Assembly (NCBI GenBank): GCA_030607345.1
Contig: JAUWKC010000099.1
Coordinates: 1 to 6,573, forward strand
Length of the DNA stretch: 6,573 bases
DNA from: Planctomycetota bacterium
Lineage (GTDB): Bacteria > Planctomycetota > Phycisphaerae > Sedimentisphaerales > SG8-4
Reading direction: 5' to 3'
Part shown: positions 1 to 5,987 of the stretch, in pieces
Position numbering within the stretch: position 1 is the first letter of the stretch
Layout of the letters: each line of letters opens with the position of its first letter
Position numbers and translations under genes: made by a program
The notes under the pieces: generated by a model
Databases searched by the model: none
Seen by the model: only the letters and a program-made list of their open reading frames with translations
What the model was told of the DNA's origin: nothing

Positions 1-5
1 CCGGG

Positions 6-1196
6 CTAATCCAGCTCAACTATCCTCGTGAACTTTACCGCAGCGCCTGCGGTTGCGAGATGCGGCTCGATTTTGCCGATAAGGCCCACCTTTCGGCCAA
101 CGAATTCACTGATATCGAGGTTCTCGGCTGGTCCTGTCGGCAGGGCACAGCAAAGATTCTTGGCAGTCCCGCTGGAATCATCGACTATCCGGTAGTGTCC
201 CGGGCCGTAAGTGGCAAACCGCTGGAGTTTTCCTATGACGGCAAACTTGCCGAGCTGCTTCAATTCCGCGAGCATTTGCGCCCTGCCCCTTTCGATTCTT
301 ATCCTGGCCTGTCGCAGGCTTCGGTCCTGAAGCTTGATGACCTTTATGACCTCCTGCGCCAACTCGAAGCGCTTTATCTGTCCCATCGCGAATTGAGCAT
401 AGCGGACGGCTTTGCCGGCGCGGGTGTTCTCGGCGATTTTCCTGAAGGCCTGCCTGAGGGCCGTGTAATCCTGGAGCTCAATAGGCTTGCGTCGCTCGAG
501 GTTGAGTTTCTCGCGTAAAGAATAAAACCTCTCGACCATCGCCTGCTCAGGCGAGACGTTTGCCTCAGGCGGAGTGTTGATATCGACCTCGATATCGATA
601 TCGGTGACAATCACGCCTGGAGGCCGTCGAAGCGGCTCGTGTTTTGAAGGAACCGCTTGAGCGTACATTGAACTTATCCACCGGTAATCGCCCGCGGGCG
701 GCTCGATTTTGTAATAATCGCTCTGGCCTGGGCCAAGCAGCCTGACTTCTTCGTCTTTGCTGAGCGTCAACTGTGTCTGCGTAGATTGAATCGGGTCCAT
801 GTATACCGAGCCGACATAGACGGGCACGGCATTGCCGGTAACGATACCTACGCCAATGTTGCTGGGGGCGGCTTTGACGTATCGCATTGAAATCCAGCAA
901 AAGCTGCCGGCCGGGGGTACGACCCGCGACCAACTGTAGTGGCTGCCGACGACGGTGACTTTATCTCCTTTGCTGAGCTTGGCGCAGCGATAATAATTCG
1001 TGCCTGGCCCCGAACGGATGTGCACGTTGTTTCCCGTGATAATCGCGACGTAGGGAAAAGCAATGGCTGAGGGCGCATTGGCATCGCCGAGCGAACCTGT
1101 TTCGGGCGGAGTCGCAACCGGCTGGGCCGAGAGAACGTGCGAGAAACCTGCGACACTGATGAGAATGAGAATGAAGAATTTGATGCGAGCTTCCAT
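6..1196 (-). CDS. Secreted two-SH3-domain protein with C-terminal OB-like domain
   Basis: The 396-residue protein begins with a Sec signal peptide: basic start (MEARIK), hydrophobic stretch about 7-18, likely cleavage after LSA at 24. Two bacterial SH3 (SH3b) domains follow at about 49-108 and 115-182. The first has the classic VHIRSGPGTNYY; both end in a related block, PPAGSFCWISMRYV and PPAGDYRWISSMYA. A proline-rich linker (183-215) leads to a charged, probably alpha-helical region (about 216-315). Residues about 320-396 look like a small beta barrel, with YRIVDD and FVGRKVGLIGKI resembling OB-fold strands. SH3b domains usually bind cell-wall peptides or glycans, so an exported envelope role is inferred; no catalytic domain is visible. 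The ATG is supported by GGAGAG at 1203-1208, six bases upstream, and a good promoter further up. It lies downstream of the rhomboid gene on the same strand, but 342 bases and its own promoter argue against a tight operon. Exact function unknown. Confidence 0.87.
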   Translation of the reverse strand: MEARIKFFILILISVAGFSHVLSAQPVATPPETGSLGDANAPSAIAFPYVAIITGNNVHIRSGPGTNYYRCAKLSKGDKVTVVGSHYSWSRVVPPAGSFCWISMRYVKAAPSNIGVGIVTGNAVPVYVGSVYMDPIQSTQTQLTLSKDEEVRLLGPGQSDYYKIEPPAGDYRWISSMYAQAVPSKHEPLRRPPGVIVTDIDIEVDINTPPEANVSPEQAMVERFYSLREKLNLERRKPIELQDYTALRQAFRKIAENTRAGKAVRYAQFAMGQIKRFELAQEVIKVIKLQDRSLRQARIRIERGRAQMLAELKQLGKFAVIGKLQRFATYGPGHYRIVDDSSGTAKNLCCALPTGPAENLDISEFVGRKVGLIGKIEPHLATAGAAVKFTRIVELD

Positions 1197-1538
1197 TTTC
1201 TGCTCTCCGAAATGGCTTTCCTTAAAGTATTACCAAACCTTCAGACGATTTTACGCGCTTTAAAGTAGCATCGGCAAGAATTCTTGTCAACTTTTTTATT
1301 TCGGGAAAATCGACGGCCTCGCATCTGGTCCGCCGCAATCTCAGGCACCAGAAAAGGCCCGAGAAACGGCTTTTCAGCATCAATTTGAGCGATTCTGCGT
1401 AGCTGCGGCACAATTCTCACAAAAGGTGAGGGACACAGGATAATCAGGAAAGGTGATAAATACTTCGTGGCGGACTATGAGAAACCCCTGGCCAGGCTAT
1501 TGGTCCGCTGACAGTTCCTGCTTAAGCGGTTTTTCAGA
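1197..1538. other. Intergenic region, 342 bases, no convincing gene
   Basis: This gap separates the rhomboid stop from the SH3 gene start. Besides the SH3 promoter it holds small inverted repeats: CTCAC/GTGAG with a 5-base loop (1416-1430), the palindrome CCTGGCCAGG (1487-1496), and CCGCT/AGCGG followed by five T (1505-1534). The last would act as a terminator only in the plus direction, whereas both flanking genes are on minus. TGGTCCGC occurs twice (1326 and 1501). A 63-codon minus-strand frame here overlaps the promoter and looks non-coding. Confidence 0.55.
1262..1290 (-). promoter_or_regulatory. Sigma-70-type promoter for the SH3-domain gene
   Basis: On the minus strand a perfect -35 TTGACA (1285-1290) is followed after exactly 17 bases by TACTTT (1262-1267) as -10. 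Transcription should start near 1255, giving a leader of about 60 bases that contains the GGAGAG ribosome-binding site. The -10 is imperfect; spacing and -35 are ideal. Confidence 0.6.
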
Positions 1539-2732
1539 TTAGTGCTGAAGTTTCGCAAGTTCGTCGCGGCACATTTTCAACTGGGCCTGGTCGGAGAGTT
1601 TCTCCTCTGCGGCCCGCAGGTGCTTCGCAGCCGAGGCCGGCTGGTTGAGATAACGAGCGTATATCAGGCCCAGCATAAGGCGGACCTGCTCGACATACTC
1701 GTAGTCTGAATAATGTGCGAGGAACTTCTCGTAGGTCTGGGCGGCCTCTGTGTGTCTGTCTTCGCTGGCAAGCTGGTTGGCGATATCCAGCAAATACTGA
1801 CGCGGCGGAACCTGATTAGTGTCAAGCTCCATAAGCTGGAGGTATAACTCCGCAGCGGCTGGGAGATTTCTTTGAGCGATTCGGCTGCCGATTTCATTGC
1901 GGAGCCGGTTGATTTTTTCCCGCTGTTGTTTTTGCGCTTCTGTTTCGACCTGCTTTACCTTTATGCGTTTTGCCGGGGGGCGTCCCGTAAAGGGGTCATA
2001 GCCGGTCGATACGACATCGTGAAAACGCCGGCGTCTGTTGAACTGCCTTATCATCGACCACAGGTCAAAACCGCTGCTGCTCATCAAGCCGGTGGCAAGC
2101 ACAAATAACATAGCTGCTATTCCGAAGGCATATCCGGCCAGGTGCGCACTGTAGGCGATACCCGCAGGCGCAAAACGCGGCTCGATGATATTGTCCCAGA
2201 AGATGAGTTTGAAGAGGATAAAATACAGCGCAGAGACCTCTATCGTTCCAATGAAGAAGAACATCCAGTAAAAGATGCTTATAAGTGTCTGTGGAAACAG
2301 TATAAGATAGGCCCCTGTTACGGCGGCGACGGCACCGCTTGCGCCGAGGACGGGGACGTTGCTGACGAGGCTGTGACCCACCCCGGCGAAAATGGCGCCG
2401 GCCAGATACAAACACAAATATCCTATGTGTCCGAGCTTGTCGTTGACGTTGTTGCCGAATAAATACAGGAAATACATATTGCCGAAGATGTGCAGGAGGC
2501 CGCCGTGCAGAAACGCGTAAGTTAAGAACTGGTACAAAGCATGCTGCTGTGGATGGAGCATAAATTGCTCGGCGGCGGGACGCAGCTCCCTCGTAACCAC
2601 CTGCCCGCCCACTACTGCCCGGTGGGGATAATACGTCAGGAAGAAAAAAAGAATATTGACGGCAATCAGCGCGTAATTCACATAAGGTGTTCGCCGGGGA
2701 CGAATGCTTGTGCCAATCGGTAATATTATCAT
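1539..2732 (-). CDS. Rhomboid-family intramembrane serine protease with TPR-like C-terminal tail
   Basis: The 397-residue membrane protein starts with the family-typical MIILPIGTSIRPRRTPYVNYALIAVN. About six hydrophobic segments lie between residues 18 and 215. Rhomboid signatures are present: HIFGN (His81, Asn85; the HxxxN oxyanion motif in TM2), GASG with nucleophile Ser132, and SAHLAG with catalytic His197, so the Ser-His dyad is intact and the enzyme should be active. Rhomboids cleave transmembrane segments of other membrane proteins within the bilayer; the substrate cannot be told here. After a very basic stretch (RRRRFHD, about 233-239) the soluble part (about 262-397) is helical, with repeated A/Y/L patterns (LPAAAELYLQLMEL, HTEAAQTYEKFLAHY, QPASAAKHLRAAEE) that fit two to three TPR units, likely for protein contacts. 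There is no strong Shine-Dalgarno sequence; the ATG is chosen because the family N-terminus begins there. The gene is divergent from the aminopeptidase. Confidence 0.92.
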   Translation of the reverse strand: MIILPIGTSIRPRRTPYVNYALIAVNILFFFLTYYPHRAVVGGQVVTRELRPAAEQFMLHPQQHALYQFLTYAFLHGGLLHIFGNMYFLYLFGNNVNDKLGHIGYLCLYLAGAIFAGVGHSLVSNVPVLGASGAVAAVTGAYLILFPQTLISIFYWMFFFIGTIEVSALYFILFKLIFWDNIIEPRFAPAGIAYSAHLAGYAFGIAAMLFVLATGLMSSSGFDLWSMIRQFNRRRRFHDVVSTGYDPFTGRPPAKRIKVKQVETEAQKQQREKINRLRNEIGSRIAQRNLPAAAELYLQLMELDTNQVPPRQYLLDIANQLASEDRHTEAAQTYEKFLAHYSDYEYVEQVRLMLGLIYARYLNQPASAAKHLRAAEEKLSDQAQLKMCRDELAKLQH

Positions 2733-2779
2733 CGTTCGGTTTACTCAACGAATTAAAGGCTATTCGAATTCGGTGAGAT

Positions 2780-2808
2780 ATTCTAATGCAGCACAGGCAT
2801 TCCGACAA
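2780..2808 (-). promoter_or_regulatory. Putative promoter of the rhomboid gene
   Basis: Minus strand TTGTCG (2803-2808) and TAGAAT (2780-2785) are separated by 17 bases. Start of transcription would be near 2773, about 40 bases before the rhomboid ATG. It lies just after the terminator at 2817-2841, so the rhomboid gene can be transcribed independently of the upstream RNA. Confidence 0.45.
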
Positions 2809-2816
2809 GGCGCAAG

Positions 2817-2841
2817 AAAAAAGGACGGCCATTGCCGTCCT
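2817..2841 (-). terminator. Rho-independent terminator, minus strand
   Basis: A perfect 8-bp GC-rich stem, AGGACGGC/GCCGTCCT, closes a 4-base loop (AATG) and is followed on the minus strand by a run of U (2817-2821, six counting the last stem base). The plus strand has no T-run after the stem, so direction is clear. No protein gene ends upstream of it on this strand; the nearest source is the candidate RNA at 2822-2945. Confidence 0.8.
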
Positions 2842-2945
2842 GTCCGCCTACAGGGGCGGTTAAAAACCTTTCTCCCCCGCAGAAAACATCAGCAGCCGAT
2901 AATTACTTGCGGCCCCGAGTTTGCCCCCCAGCCGGTCTCTGTTCT
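2817..2945 (-). ncRNA. Candidate small RNA or structured leader, about 130 nt, unidentified
   Basis: A promoter-like pair (2952-2979) and an intrinsic terminator (2817-2841) bracket about 130 bases with no open frame of note. The minus-strand RNA folds well on paper. Bases 2882-2874 pair with 2856-2848 in a 9-bp helix with two G-U pairs. Inside it is a GGTT/AACC hairpin with a UUU loop (2868-2858) and an AGAAA internal loop. A GCCG/CGGC stem-loop (2913-2910 with 2898-2895) lies 5' of it. An alternative 5-bp hairpin (2859-2855 with 2848-2844) competes with the 9-bp helix. The 5' half is rich in G-runs. It matches no RNA family I can name: SRP RNA, 5S rRNA and the common riboswitch cores do not fit. 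It could be an independent sRNA or an attenuator in the rhomboid leader. Confidence 0.45.
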
Positions 2946-2951
2946 AAACAA

Positions 2952-2979
2952 AATATAATAAATAATACGGCACGAGCAA
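2952..2979 (-). promoter_or_regulatory. Putative promoter of the candidate RNA
   Basis: On the minus strand TTGCTC (2974-2979) and TATATT (2952-2957) are 16 bases apart within an AT-rich island. Initiation near 2945 would put the RNA's 5' end just before its first G-rich segment. The plus strand of the same island reads TATAAT (2954-2959) but lacks a matching -35, so it may be weakly bidirectional. Confidence 0.4.
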
Positions 2980-3066
2980 GCGCCGGCAGGAAAAAGGCTT
3001 TATTTTTTGTCCCGATGCTGCTAATGATTCTTTATTTAGCGTATTCGAAAGAGAGTGACCAGACAA

Positions 3067-4170
3067 ATGGACAGCAGGATTTTGAAAGACAGGGTCAATG
3101 CGATTCGGCGGGCGCTCAAAGACAGGCCGATAGATTGTCTTTTGCTGACCAAACCGGCCAACGTCACTTATGCGACCGGTTTTAGCGGCGACGATAGCTG
3201 GGCGGTCATAACCGGCCGGTCGGTTTACCTTTTAACGGACAGCCGGTACGTCGAACAGGCCGAGAGTGAGTGTCCGAATTGCAGAATAATCCAACGCACA
3301 GCTCCAATGGCCCAGGCGGCAGGGCGGCTTCTTGGCCGACTGAAATCCGTCGAGCGGGTTGCTCTTGAGAATTCCACGTCGCTGGCCGGCTTCGAAGCAT
3401 TGAAGAAATACGTTGCGCCGCGGCTCAGAACGGCTGCCGATATCGTCGAGTCGCTGCGGAGCGTCAAAGACAGCAGCGAGATAAGGTGCGTCGGGCTGGC
3501 GGCAGGAATCGCCTCACGAGCACTGGCGCGAACGGCAGATTACTTCAAAAGCGGCGTTACAGAAAATGAACTGGCAGGCGTTGTCGATTTGCAGATTCGC
3601 AAACTGGGGGCGGTCATTAGTTTTGAAACGATAGTGGCCTTCGGCGCGAACGCCTCGCGCCCGCATCATCGGCCAGGCAGCAGAAGACTAAAGAACAACG
3701 ACACGGTCCTTATCGATTTTGGCGTGAGGTACAAGAATTACTGCTGCGACGTGACCAGGTGTTTTGTCATCGGCCGGCCAAATCGCTTTTATGAAAAGCT
3801 CTACAAGGCTGTGGAGGAGGCGCAGGCCGCCGCCATAGCCATCGTCAAGCCAGGCGTGAAAATAAAGCAAATCGACGCGGTCGCCCGTGACGTAATCAAC
3901 AGGCACGGTCTGCCGCTTTATGGTCACGGGACAGGGCACGGATTGGGGCTGGAGGTCCACGAGGAGCCGGTCATATCAGAAAGAGCCAAAGGCACACTGA
4001 AGGCGGGAATGGTTTTTACGGTTGAGCCCGGTATATACATACCCGGCAGAGCCGGCGTGCGACTCGAGGACGATATTGCGGTGACGCGAACGGGCTGCCG
4101 GATATTGAGCAGAGGATGTCCGAAGGAACCGATGTTTCGGGCGTTCCGGCTTGGCGCAGCAGGACATTAG
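3067..4170 (+). CDS. M24-family aminopeptidase P-like metalloprotease (Xaa-Pro peptidase)
   Basis: A cytosolic dimetal peptidase of the pita-bread fold, expected to remove N-terminal residues that precede proline. Residues about 1-125 form the creatinase N-terminal domain (LTKPANVTYATGFSGDDSW, YLLTDSRYVEQA). The catalytic domain follows. All five metal ligands are present: Asp217 (LIDFG), Asp228 (CDVTR), His291 (GTGHGLG), Glu320 (TVEPG) and Glu334 (RLEDD). His200 in SRPHHRPG and His298 in EVHEEP match other active-site histidines. At 367 residues it is the short bacterial form, like YqhT-type proteins, rather than the longer E. coli PepP. The ATG at 3067 is preferred because GAGAG (3051-3055) lies at workable distance; an in-frame GTG at 3055 would add four residues but the purine run abuts it. 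Prolidase specificity (pepQ) cannot be excluded. It stands alone, convergent with the next gene. Confidence 0.92.
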   Translation: MDSRILKDRVNAIRRALKDRPIDCLLLTKPANVTYATGFSGDDSWAVITGRSVYLLTDSRYVEQAESECPNCRIIQRTAPMAQAAGRLLGRLKSVERVALENSTSLAGFEALKKYVAPRLRTAADIVESLRSVKDSSEIRCVGLAAGIASRALARTADYFKSGVTENELAGVVDLQIRKLGAVISFETIVAFGANASRPHHRPGSRRLKNNDTVLIDFGVRYKNYCCDVTRCFVIGRPNRFYEKLYKAVEEAQAAAIAIVKPGVKIKQIDAVARDVINRHGLPLYGHGTGHGLGLEVHEEPVISERAKGTLKAGMVFTVEPGIYIPGRAGVRLEDDIAVTRTGCRILSRGCPKEPMFRAFRLGAAGH

Positions 4171-4234
4171 CTGCGGCGTTTCGAGTACGAAGGCAACGGC
4201 GTGTTTCGCTGCCGGAGAGTTCTTCAATGCACGG

Positions 4235-5524
4235 CTACGGCCCGCAATTCGGGTCAAACGGGTTGCCACAACCGAGCCATTCAGATGCAAACCTGCCGAA
4301 ATCGGCAAAATCGACGAAGCAGTCGCCATTGAGGTCATAGCTCAGCGTGCATTGATATATGATAAACGGCTCGGCACTGATATCGACCACGCTTCTCCAG
4401 TAGCGTGCGCCGCTGACACGCACGAGACACTCATCGGAGTTAATCTGCGGCGCAAGCCAGTCGTAGCTGCCCGTATTGTTGGCATCGGCGGCGATTTGCG
4501 TCCAGTTTGTTCCGTTGTCGCTGGAATACTCCAGCAGGACATTCGGGATATATCCCTGGCTTTGCCAGTTGATTGCGTGCGTCCTGCCGGCAATGAGATT
4601 CTCTCGGCCGTTCGGGTCAGTCAGCATCAGCCAGGGGGCCTCGCCGGCGATTCCAACCGAATGGTACCAACCGGCGGCAATAGCTGCAAAGTCGTTGGGC
4701 TCAGGGACATCGGTCTGATTGTAGCTGTTGTCGCCCCAGGCGAGCAGCGAGCCATCGGATGCGAGGGCCAGGCTGTGCCAGCCGCCGGCAGCAACGGCGA
4801 GAAAGTCGTTGCCGTCCGGTGTGTCGGCCTGGCCGTAGCCGTTCAGCCCCCACCCGACGATTGTACCGTCCGATGAAAGGGCCAGATTGTGAAAGCTTCC
4901 CGCCGTGATGGAGACATAATCGTTACCTGCCGGCACCTTGCACTGGTCTTCTGTGTCCCTGCCCCAGGCGACGAGTGAGCCGTCGGCCCTGAGGGCCAGA
5001 CTGTGAAGCCGCCCGGCTGCCACGACAACGTAGCTTCCGCTCGAGGGGGCGTCGATTTGACCTTCATTGTTTCTGCCCCAGGCAAGGATTGAGCCGTCGG
5101 CCTTCAATGCCAGGCTGTGATAGCCGCCTGCCGCAACTGCAATAAAGTCGTCGCCGGCGGGCGCGCTTGCCTGGCCAAAATCATCATTTCCCCATGCGAC
5201 GAGCGAGCCGTCGGACCGCAGAGCAAGACTGTGCCAGCCTCCTGCTGCAATGGCTGTAAAGTCACTGCCCGCAGGAACATCGGTCTGGCCATCATCGTTG
5301 CAGCCCCAGGCTGCGAGTGAGGCGTCGGCTTTCAGTGCCAGACTGTGATAGCCTCCGGCGTCTACGAGCACGAAATCGCTGCCGTCGGGGGCAGTGATTT
5401 GCCCGTCGTCATTTCTGCCCCAGGCGGCTATTGAACCGCCAAGTGCCTGGGCAGGCATAGAAAGCAGTGATACGAAGATAACCGCCGACAAGGCAATTGT
5501 GACAGAACGCAGGTGTATTTTCAT
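4235..5524 (-). CDS. Secreted RCC1-like beta-propeller protein with KNH-like and dockerin-like C-terminal domains
   Basis: The 429-residue protein has a clear signal peptide (MKIHLRS, hydrophobic 8-22, cleavage after AQA at 27). Seven RCC1-type repeats occupy about 30-296, each of exactly 38 residues, shown by AWG/GWG tryptophans at 35, 73, 111, 149, 187, 225 and 263 and AGxxH histidines at 60, 98, 136, 174, 212, 250 and 288. They should form a seven-bladed propeller. Residues about 297-390 match the Kre9/KNH-type beta-sandwich (LTDPNGRENLIAG, INWQSQG, LEYSSDNGTNWTQI, LVRVSG, DISAEPFII). The tail has one dockerin-like Ca-binding loop, DLNGDCFVDFADF, then EWLGC. Export and a binding or surface-attachment role are inferred; no enzyme site is visible. 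The ATG at 5524 is chosen over one ten codons upstream because GGAGG (5533-5537) sits 8 bases before it and the signal peptide starts there. Confidence 0.9.
   Translation of the reverse strand: MKIHLRSVTIALSAVIFVSLLSMPAQALGGSIAAWGRNDDGQITAPDGSDFVLVDAGGYHSLALKADASLAAWGCNDDGQTDVPAGSDFTAIAAGGWHSLALRSDGSLVAWGNDDFGQASAPAGDDFIAVAAGGYHSLALKADGSILAWGRNNEGQIDAPSSGSYVVVAAGRLHSLALRADGSLVAWGRDTEDQCKVPAGNDYVSITAGSFHNLALSSDGTIVGWGLNGYGQADTPDGNDFLAVAAGGWHSLALASDGSLLAWGDNSYNQTDVPEPNDFAAIAAGWYHSVGIAGEAPWLMLTDPNGRENLIAGRTHAINWQSQGYIPNVLLEYSSDNGTNWTQIAADANNTGSYDWLAPQINSDECLVRVSGARYWRSVVDISAEPFIIYQCTLSYDLNGDCFVDFADFGRFASEWLGCGNPFDPNCGP
4637..5437 (-). repeat. Seven tandem 114-bp coding repeats (RCC1-like propeller blades)
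   Basis: The coding DNA repeats every 114 bases, seven times, without insertion or deletion. The protein pattern is SLxAWGxNxxGQ, a proline after three more residues, then DFxxIAAGGxHSLALxxDG. Units are diverged in sequence, so they are old or selected to vary, not fresh duplications. Unit 2 has Cys75 where others have Arg, Asn, Asp or Leu; unit 7 degenerates at its end (HSVGIAGEA). Confidence 0.9.
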
Positions 5525-5532
5525 TTTACCGT

Positions 5533-5537
5533 CCTCC
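5533..5537 (-). promoter_or_regulatory. Shine-Dalgarno site deciding the RCC1-like start
   Basis: GGAGG on the minus strand lies 8 bases before the ATG at 5524. An in-frame ATG ten codons upstream (5554) would place this site inside the coding region and spoil the signal peptide, so 5524 is preferred. Confidence 0.8.
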
Positions 5538-5636
5538 CCGCGGAACGAGAACAATGCCGCATTGAAAACCGTACCGCGATACGAGTTTCACTTGCTATTT
5601 GACTGCTAAGCTGAACAACACTCCGGTCGAGTATCC

Positions 5637-5665
5637 ATTTTATACTAACTGTCAGTCAAAGTCAA
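5637..5665 (-). promoter_or_regulatory. Promoter for the RCC1-like gene
   Basis: Minus strand TTGACT (5660-5665) and TAAAAT (5637-5642) are 17 bases apart; a second TTGACT overlaps the spacer. Initiation near 5630 gives a leader of about 105 bases before the ATG at 5524, in which I see no known regulatory motif. Confidence 0.6.
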
Positions 5666-5797
5666 GCGCGTTATGGACAAATTTGGGCGGTGTTTTCGGA
5701 CACCTCAAATCTGCCCAACCGCCGCAAAACCCGATAAGTCGGCTTGCTTTGCGGGTATATCTGCATATATGGCCGAAATCCTGGTCCCAATATTTAT

Positions 5798-5825
5798 TTG
5801 ACCGGCTGCAACAGGATGGTATAAT
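5798..5825 (+). promoter_or_regulatory. Promoter of the thiC transcript
   Basis: TTGACC (5798-5803), 16-base spacer, then a perfect TATAAT (5820-5825). The predicted start, about 5832, falls exactly at the 5' edge of the TPP riboswitch, which supports both calls. Confidence 0.8.
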
Positions 5826-5832
5826 GATGGTA

Positions 5833-5934
5833 GTTCGCCAGGGGTGGTTCGCCTCAGGGCGGGTCTGAGAAAAACCCTTTGAACCTGATCAGGACAATCG
5901 CCGAGCCGGCGGAGATGCCTGCGTAGGAAGCGAT
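5833..5934 (+). promoter_or_regulatory. TPP riboswitch (THI element) controlling thiC
   Basis: Thiamine-pyrophosphate-sensing leader RNA. P1 is TCGC (5835-5838) with GCGA (5930-5933). P2 is GGGGT (5841-5845) with ACCCT (5874-5878). P3 is 5846-5853 with 5858-5865, loop TCAG. The HMP-binding CTGAGA is at 5865-5870, and the conserved TTTGAACCTGATC follows P2 at 5878-5890. P5 is CAGG (5890-5893) with CCTG (5918-5921). The pyrophosphate-side GCGTAGGAAG is at 5921-5930, one G shorter than the textbook GCGTAGGGAAG. L5, normally about 6 bases (NUAAUN), is enlarged to 24 bases by an inserted hairpin (5898-5912). Directly upstream of thiC, as expected. Confidence 0.95.
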
Positions 5935-5987
5935 GGACCGGAATTTGACGAGACAATTCGTTTGCTGATAAATGAATCGCTTCCTGC
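5923..5987 (+). promoter_or_regulatory. Antiterminator helix of the TPP riboswitch expression platform
   Basis: Bases 5923-5934 (3' edge of the aptamer, including the P1 3' strand) pair with 5976-5987 over 12 bp, ten of them a perfect inverted repeat AGGAAGCGAT/ATCGCTTCCT plus a U-G and a G-C pair. The right arm is also the 5' arm of the terminator. The two folds exclude each other: without TPP the antiterminator forms and thiC is read; with TPP, P1 holds the left arm and the terminator forms. Confidence 0.75.

Larger units (their letters stand above)
2733..3066. other. Divergent intergenic region between rhomboid and aminopeptidase genes
   Basis: About 330 bases without a supported protein gene. 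It holds, from left to right, the probable rhomboid promoter, a minus-strand terminator, a candidate structured RNA and its promoter. Near the aminopeptidase start only a weak plus-strand promoter is seen: TTGTCC (3007-3012) and TTTATT (3031-3036), 18 bases apart. Confidence 0.6.
5525..5832. other. Divergent control region between RCC1-like gene and thiC
   Basis: About 300 bases between the RCC1-like ATG and the start of the thiC leader. It contains the RCC1-like leader and promoter (left) and the thiC promoter (right). Between the promoters (5666-5797) I see no gene and no clear operator. Confidence 0.6.

Noticed and set aside
1222..1413. 63-codon open frame on minus
   Set aside because: It overlaps the SH3 gene promoter, lacks a Shine-Dalgarno site and has no recognisable composition or motif.
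2065..2832. 255-codon open frame on minus
   Set aside because: Out-of-frame shadow of the rhomboid gene; the rhomboid frame has all family motifs.
2887..2925. Resemblance to c-di-GMP-I (GGCAAAC ... CGCAA) or fluoride (GCTGATG, AACCGCC) riboswitch cores
   Set aside because: Only short words match; the GNRA loop and order of conserved blocks for c-di-GMP-I are missing and the fluoride words occur in the wrong order.
3055..3066. GTG start four codons upstream for the aminopeptidase
   Set aside because: The purine-rich run directly touches the GTG, leaving no spacing for a ribosome-binding site; the ATG at 3067 is better placed, though the choice is not certain.
4192..4213. Hairpin GGCAACG/CGCTGCC between the convergent genes
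   Set aside because: One mismatch, an 8-base loop and no T-run on either side, so an intrinsic terminator cannot be claimed.
4151..4876. 241-codon open frame on plus
   Set aside because: Antisense to the RCC1-like gene; its repetitive look comes from the 114-bp coding repeats.
4637..5437. Regularly spaced repeats resembling an array
   Set aside because: The 114-bp units are continuous coding blades with diverged DNA and no spacers, so not CRISPR.
5599..5868. Open frame of 89 codons on plus
   Set aside because: It covers two divergent promoters and half of the TPP riboswitch, has no ribosome-binding site and resembles no protein.
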